Part shown: positions 60,590 through 64,000 of the stretch, in pieces
How the letters are laid out: the number at the start of each line of letters is the position of its first letter
Position numbering within the stretch: position 1 is the stretch's first letter
From: Solimonas sp040066175
GTDB lineage: Bacteria; Pseudomonadota; Gammaproteobacteria; Nevskiales; Nevskiaceae
Length of the DNA: 64,000 nucleotides
Reading direction: 5' to 3'
Assembly (NCBI RefSeq): GCF_040066175.1
Contig: NZ_JBEAAM010000018.1
Location: 20,013 to 84,012, forward strand
The notes under the pieces: model-generated
The model's database searches: none
What the model saw: only the letters and a program-made list of their open reading frames with translations
Told to the model about the DNA's origin: nothing
Position numbers and translations under genes: made by a program

Positions 60590-63283
60590 TCAAAACCGCT
60601 GCGTGTAGCGAATGTACGGTTGAGTGCCGTACTGATCGTACAGATAGAAGTTGTAGTCGCGGCCATCGAATGCCGACTTGCCGGACGGCTCCTTGCCGAA
60701 CACGTTGATCGCGCCGACGGTGATCTCGGCGTTCCACGGCGCCGAATACGACAACTGCATGTCGTGCGTGATGTACGTGCCGATACGACCAGTCCGCACC
60801 ACGTCTCCGGCGCTGTTCACGCCCACGGCCTGCGCCTGCTTGCCAATCACGTTCATATTCCAGCCCACAGCCAGGTCCCACACCTTCCACAACGCGCTGG
60901 TCATGGCCCGGTACTCCGGGTTTGCCGGGTCACCGATGATGTCGCGACCGTTGTCGAGCTTGTATTCGAGGATATGCACGTAGCGCGCCTGGGCGTTGAG
61001 GTTACCCCAGTCGCCGAGATTGAAGCGCAGGTTGCCCTCGAAATCGAGGCCACTGGTATCGAGCTTGCCGGTGTTGGCAAAACCGAAGACCAGATTGGTG
61101 ATGCGCGCGTTCGGGTTGTACAGCGGATCGTCCGGTGTTCTGCCACCACGCTCGACGATGAACGCCGATGGCACCGAATCGCCGACGCGCAGCGCGTCGA
61201 GGATCTCCTCCGGCGAGAACGTATCGATCCGGTCCTCGATCTTGATGTTGTAGTAGTCGAGTGAGAAGTCGAACCAGGACGTCACGTCCCAGGCGAAGCC
61301 CACCGAGTACTGGTCCGACTGCTCGGAACCCAAATCCGGATTGGCGATCTGTGTCGCGGTGATCTGGATCTGCTGCGTACGACCTTGCGCATTGCGGCAG
61401 GTGTTGGTCGTGGCGTCCCAATTGAAGCCGAAGAACTCACAGGTCGGCTGGTCGTTGGTGATCGGCTCGGCCGAGAACGCAGGCTTCTGGCTGAGGAAAT
61501 CCAGCGTCGGCGCGCGGAACCCCTGGCCGTACGACGCACGCAGGGTCAGCGGATCCCACGGCTGATAGCGCAGGCCGATCTTCGGCGACGTATCGTTGCC
61601 GTAGTCCGAATAGCGGTCGTGGCGAAGCGCCGCCGTGACCTCGAGGTTGGACAAGATCGGGAACAGCGCCTCACCGAAGTAGGCACGCACGCGCCGGTCC
61701 AGACCGGCCGAATTGCCAGCAGAACCACCCACGTTGCCGGCCTCCGACTGTGCGTCGTACAGATCCGAGTAGTCCTCCTCCCGATACTCCCAGCCCACCA
61801 GCAGCTTGGCCTGGCCGCCCGGCAGAGTGAACATCGGGAACTGCACGTCGGCGAACGCTTCGCGTGTCACCCAGGTGGACTCGCGAGCCGTCGTGGTCTT
61901 GGCGGCAGCAGCGGCCTCAGGGGTCGCATTCGGATCGCGGAAGTCGTAGCTCCCATCGTCCAGGATGCTCTGGGCCACCGGACGGGCGAGGAAGAAGCGC
62001 CCGAACTCGTAATACTTGTACTCGTTGTAGCGAGCACCGACGTTCGCGTCGGCGAAACCGAAGAGGCTGCCAGAGAAGATGCCGGTCAGATCGTAGACGT
62101 TGGCGTCTGTGGTGGTGTCGCGGTTACCAAGGGACGCAAAGCGGTGGTACAGATATATCGGTGTCAGCAACTGGTCATCGGTAAACGTGTTGCCATCCGC
62201 GTCGCGCAGGGCGGCCCGGTCCAGGAATGGGTTGTCGAGCGGGATGGTCAAGGGAAGATCGTTCAGGGACGGCGCGTAGCGCCCGAAAGACTTGGCGCGG
62301 TTGATGCTGGCATTGACGGTGACGTCCCAAGTATCGGAGATGTGATAGATGCCCCGCGCGAACAGTCCCTGGTTGCCCGTTTCCGCCTCGTCCGCCGCGA
62401 CGAGGTTGAAGTCGTAGCCGCACAGGCCGGAGGGGGTCAGGTAGAACGCAGGATCCGAATTCGGACATCCGCCCGGCACCGGGGCGTAGACGTACTCAGA
62501 GTTCTGGAGCTCGCCGTCGCCGTTGGTATCGACGCCGTAGATGAGATTGTTGGAAAAGAAGCTCGCGCCGCGCTCCGCGAGAATCGCGTCTCGCGCGAAG
62601 ATGATGTCGCGCTTGAAGTACGATGCGCCGATCACCAAGTTGCCGCGCTGGCTGTTCATCCCGATGGTCACCGAGCCCTGCTCGACATCACCACCCTTGC
62701 GCTCGGTGCCCTGCACCTGGTACGCGATCTCGACGCCCTGGAAGTCCTTGCGGGTGATGATGTTGATGACGCCACCGATTGCGTCCGAACCGTAAACGGC
62801 CGAAGCGCCGTCCTTGAGGATTTCGATACGCTCGACCGCAGCCAGCGGAACCGCGTTGAGATCCTGCGCGGTGGGCGCGAAAGGCGCCTTCGGCGCACGG
62901 CGACCATCGATCAGCACCAATGTGCGCTCCGTGCCGAGCCCGCGCAGGTCCACGGCCACTAGCGACTGCGCAGAGCTGCCGGACTGCGCTCTGAATGCGC
63001 CGACGGAGTTGAACACCGTGTTGCGCAGGAGTTCGCCCACCGAAGTAAACCCACTCGTTTCGATGTCCTGGCGCGTGATCGTCGATACCGGCAAGGCACC
63101 CTCGACAGCGGCACGGGTCAGACGCGAACCCGTCACCTCGATCGTTTCCAGCTTGGTTGCTTCCTCCTTCTTCTCTTCCTGTGCCCGCGCCAGGCCGGAG
63201 GTGAAAGTGCTTGCCACGGCTGCCGCGATCGCGGTTCGCAGGAAGATGTCCCCGGACCGCTTGCGCTTCGAAGTAATTTCCAT
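60590..63283 (-). CDS. TonB-dependent receptor
   Basis: Outer-membrane receptor of 897 aa. A signal peptide (AVASTFTSGLARA) is followed by a region resembling a TonB box (LETIEVTGSRLTR), a plug domain to about residue 175 and a 22-strand barrel ending GTQPYIRYTQRF. The EF-hand-like loop DTNGDGELQNSEY is near residue 260. GGGAGTG lies 8 nt upstream of the ATG at 63283. First gene of the five-gene cluster, with a promoter-like site upstream. Confidence 0.93.
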   Translation of the reverse strand: MEITSKRKRSGDIFLRTAIAAAVASTFTSGLARAQEEKKEEATKLETIEVTGSRLTRAAVEGALPVSTITRQDIETSGFTSVGELLRNTVFNSVGAFRAQSGSSAQSLVAVDLRGLGTERTLVLIDGRRAPKAPFAPTAQDLNAVPLAAVERIEILKDGASAVYGSDAIGGVINIITRKDFQGVEIAYQVQGTERKGGDVEQGSVTIGMNSQRGNLVIGASYFKRDIIFARDAILAERGASFFSNNLIYGVDTNGDGELQNSEYVYAPVPGGCPNSDPAFYLTPSGLCGYDFNLVAADEAETGNQGLFARGIYHISDTWDVTVNASINRAKSFGRYAPSLNDLPLTIPLDNPFLDRAALRDADGNTFTDDQLLTPIYLYHRFASLGNRDTTTDANVYDLTGIFSGSLFGFADANVGARYNEYKYYEFGRFFLARPVAQSILDDGSYDFRDPNATPEAAAAAKTTTARESTWVTREAFADVQFPMFTLPGGQAKLLVGWEYREEDYSDLYDAQSEAGNVGGSAGNSAGLDRRVRAYFGEALFPILSNLEVTAALRHDRYSDYGNDTSPKIGLRYQPWDPLTLRASYGQGFRAPTLDFLSQKPAFSAEPITNDQPTCEFFGFNWDATTNTCRNAQGRTQQIQITATQIANPDLGSEQSDQYSVGFAWDVTSWFDFSLDYYNIKIEDRIDTFSPEEILDALRVGDSVPSAFIVERGGRTPDDPLYNPNARITNLVFGFANTGKLDTSGLDFEGNLRFNLGDWGNLNAQARYVHILEYKLDNGRDIIGDPANPEYRAMTSALWKVWDLAVGWNMNVIGKQAQAVGVNSAGDVVRTGRIGTYITHDMQLSYSAPWNAEITVGAINVFGKEPSGKSAFDGRDYNFYLYDQYGTQPYIRYTQRF

Positions 63284-63371
63284 CAGTTCACTCCCATGAG
63301 AACAAGATGTCCCAACGACGCCGATGGTGTCGACGTGGCGCAGTTGGCTGCTTTCTACAACGTCGGGTCCG
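63284..63371. other. Leader of the TonB-receptor transcript
   Basis: Between the predicted start near 63366 and the ATG at 63283 I see no gene or strong structure. The whole gap 63284-63752 holds the receptor promoter, two palindromes, a tRNA fragment and the left end of an insertion element. Confidence 0.5.
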
Positions 63372-63401
63372 AGCCTAGTTCTCGATTGTGAAGTGCGTCA
63401 A
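63372..63401 (-). promoter_or_regulatory. Predicted promoter of the TonB receptor cluster
   Basis: On the minus strand TTGACG and TAGGCT are spaced by 18 nt. The start would be near 63366, about 83 nt before the receptor ATG. Two inverted repeats lie just upstream. Confidence 0.5.
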
Positions 63402-63418
63402 GAATTCGTAACGAAACT

Positions 63419-63433
63419 GGGTGAAAGTCACCC
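63419..63433. promoter_or_regulatory. Palindrome upstream of the TonB-receptor promoter (candidate operator)
   Basis: GGGTGA AAG TCACCC, a perfect 6-bp inverted repeat with a 3-nt spacer, at about -60. Candidate transcription factor site. Confidence 0.45.
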
Positions 63434-63449
63434 ACGTTTATTGTGCAGT

Positions 63450-63465
63450 GCAGCGTGAACGCTGC
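63450..63465. promoter_or_regulatory. Second palindrome upstream of the TonB-receptor promoter
   Basis: GCAGCGT GA ACGCTGC, a perfect 7-bp inverted repeat with a 2-nt spacer, about 90 nt upstream of the predicted start. Candidate regulator site. Confidence 0.45.
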
Positions 63466-63579
63466 GCGGACGCAGCGAATTCGTCGGAAATTTCGCACAT
63501 TGGACGCTTGCGATTGCGGCGCCTTGGTCGCTGCGGCGGCGTGGGGCGGGTGCGGGGTCATGGGCACCGCACCGACAGA

Positions 63580-63622
63580 TGGTGCCGGCTGCAGGGATCG
63601 AACCCGCGACCCCCTGATTACA
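63580..63622 (-). other. 3' fragment of tRNA-Thr(UGU), probable attachment site
   Basis: Forty-three bases, read on the minus strand, match the part of a tRNA-Thr(UGU) gene from the anticodon (TGTAATCAG) to the CCA end. They include the T-arm GGGTTCGATCC and the acceptor strand AGCCGGCACCA. The 5' half needed to complete the cloverleaf is absent. This is the usual footprint left at one end of an element integrated by a tyrosine integrase into a tRNA 3' end. Confidence 0.75.
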
Positions 63623-63659
63623 CAACTCGGTGCCACTCTAATAGCGGCGCGGGTTTCGC

Positions 63660-64000
63660 GGCACTTTTTTGCCTCTCTTGAAATTTGAGTGGGTAGATTG
63701 GACGGTATGGGAGCCGTCCGGCTGGCGGCCATGATGAGTGGGAACGATTTGTATGCATGACAGGTTGTTTGAAGCGGCGTTGGGCATTGCGCCCCCGTGG
63801 TTCGTCGCCGGCGTGCGCTTCGACGAATCGAGCAAGGTGCTGACGGTGGGCATCGACTTCACCGAGGGCAGTCGCTTCGCGGCAGAGGGTGCGACAGGCC
63901 GGCACCCGGTGCACGACACCGTGACCAAGACCTACCGGCATCTGAACTTCTTCCAGCACGAGTGCGTGCTTGAAGTGCGCACCCCGCGAGTGAAGCTGCC
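63660..64000 (+). mobile_element. ISL3-family insertion sequence, left end and start of transposase
   Basis: A likely terminal repeat region (near 63660-63700, CACTTTTTTGCCTCTCTTGA) precedes a transposase gene that runs off the window. The right end and target duplication are outside the window, so the left boundary is approximate. Confidence 0.7.
63753..64000 (+). CDS. ISL3-family transposase, N-terminal part (cut by window edge)
   Basis: The 82 visible residues (LFEAALGIAPPWFVAGVRFD, then FTEGSRFAAEG, HPVHDTVTKTYRHLNFFQHE and LEVRTPRVKLP) match the N-terminal region of ISL3 transposases. The usual zinc-binding Cys pair is not evident: the ACPxC-type position reads AAEGAT, so the finger may be degenerate. 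Catalytic DDE region is outside the window. Confidence 0.88.
   Translation, partial: MHDRLFEAALGIAPPWFVAGVRFDESSKVLTVGIDFTEGSRFAAEGATGRHPVHDTVTKTYRHLNFFQHECVLEVRTPRVKL

Noticed and set aside
63580..63655. A complete tRNA-Thr gene
   Set aside because: Only the 3' 43 nt match; the sequence that should hold the 5' acceptor strand and D-arm does not pair (no complement of AGCCGGC), so a functional tRNA is not supported.

Overview
The window is GC-rich, densely packed bacterial chromosome. Nearly all of it reads as core gammaproteobacterial housekeeping: trxA-rho divergent from rhlB, radC divergent from coaBC-dut, yicC-gmk-rpoZ, rpmB-rpmG, rdgC and dusB. Added lipid and acyl-CoA genes (wax ester synthase/DGAT, an AtuD-like acyl-CoA dehydrogenase, a carotenoid-desaturase-like flavoprotein), a methionine-salvage trio and a sulfotransferase/2OG-oxygenase/TonB-receptor cluster point to the Nevskiales/Xanthomonadales side of the Gammaproteobacteria. 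That placement is inference from gene content, with no marker-gene phylogeny behind it.

Layout. 0-9 kb: rho (cut by the left edge), trxA, rhlB, yrfG, cysQ, an M15 peptidase, mtnB-mtnD-mtnC, mgtE, rpmB-rpmG and a dodecin. 8.7-17 kb: SPFH/NfeD membrane pair, radC, coaBC-dut-argB, pyrE with a coiled-coil protein, xthA and an AmpG-type permease. 18-24.4 kb: a four-gene leftward operon (wax ester synthase/DGAT, sirtuin, alpha/beta hydrolase, MFS permease) divergent from a desaturase-like flavoprotein with a flavodoxin. 24.4-29.3 kb: beta-barrel protein, SET-domain protein, acyltransferase, a BaeSR-like two-component pair divergent from a small periplasmic protein, and cspA with its own promoter and terminator. 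29.4-38.2 kb: mixed enzymes (hydrolase, rdgC, phosphatase, two SDRs, a GGDEF-EAL protein, VOC proteins, a deoxyinosine glycosylase, a fatty acid hydroxylase). 38.2-40.7 kb: a complete-looking branched-chain amino acid attenuator (leader peptide, antiterminator, terminator) in front of a shortened acetolactate-synthase-like protein and a branched-chain aminotransferase. 40.7-55.7 kb: second GGDEF-EAL protein, YheT-like hydrolase, OsmC, dusB, a lactonase-like protein, two acyl-CoA dehydrogenases, Ap4A phosphorylase-like protein, rpoZ-gmk-yicC, a histone H1-like lysine-rich protein, a glutaminyl cyclase, a DUF4382 lipoprotein and a ComEA-like protein.

55.8-63.4 kb holds the most unusual unit. 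It is a leftward five-gene cluster of TonB-dependent receptor, methyltransferase, TPR-sulfotransferase, a TIGR02466-type 2OG-Fe(II) oxygenase and an aspartyl/asparaginyl beta-hydroxylase-type oxygenase. A promoter-like site with two palindromes lies upstream and a terminator closes it. It looks like a coupled uptake and hydroxylation/sulfation/methylation system of unknown substrate.

At 63.58 kb a 43-nt fragment identical in pattern to the 3' part of a tRNA-Thr(UGU) gene marks a probable integration site. Its orientation puts the mobile element to the right, where an ISL3-type transposase gene runs off the window.
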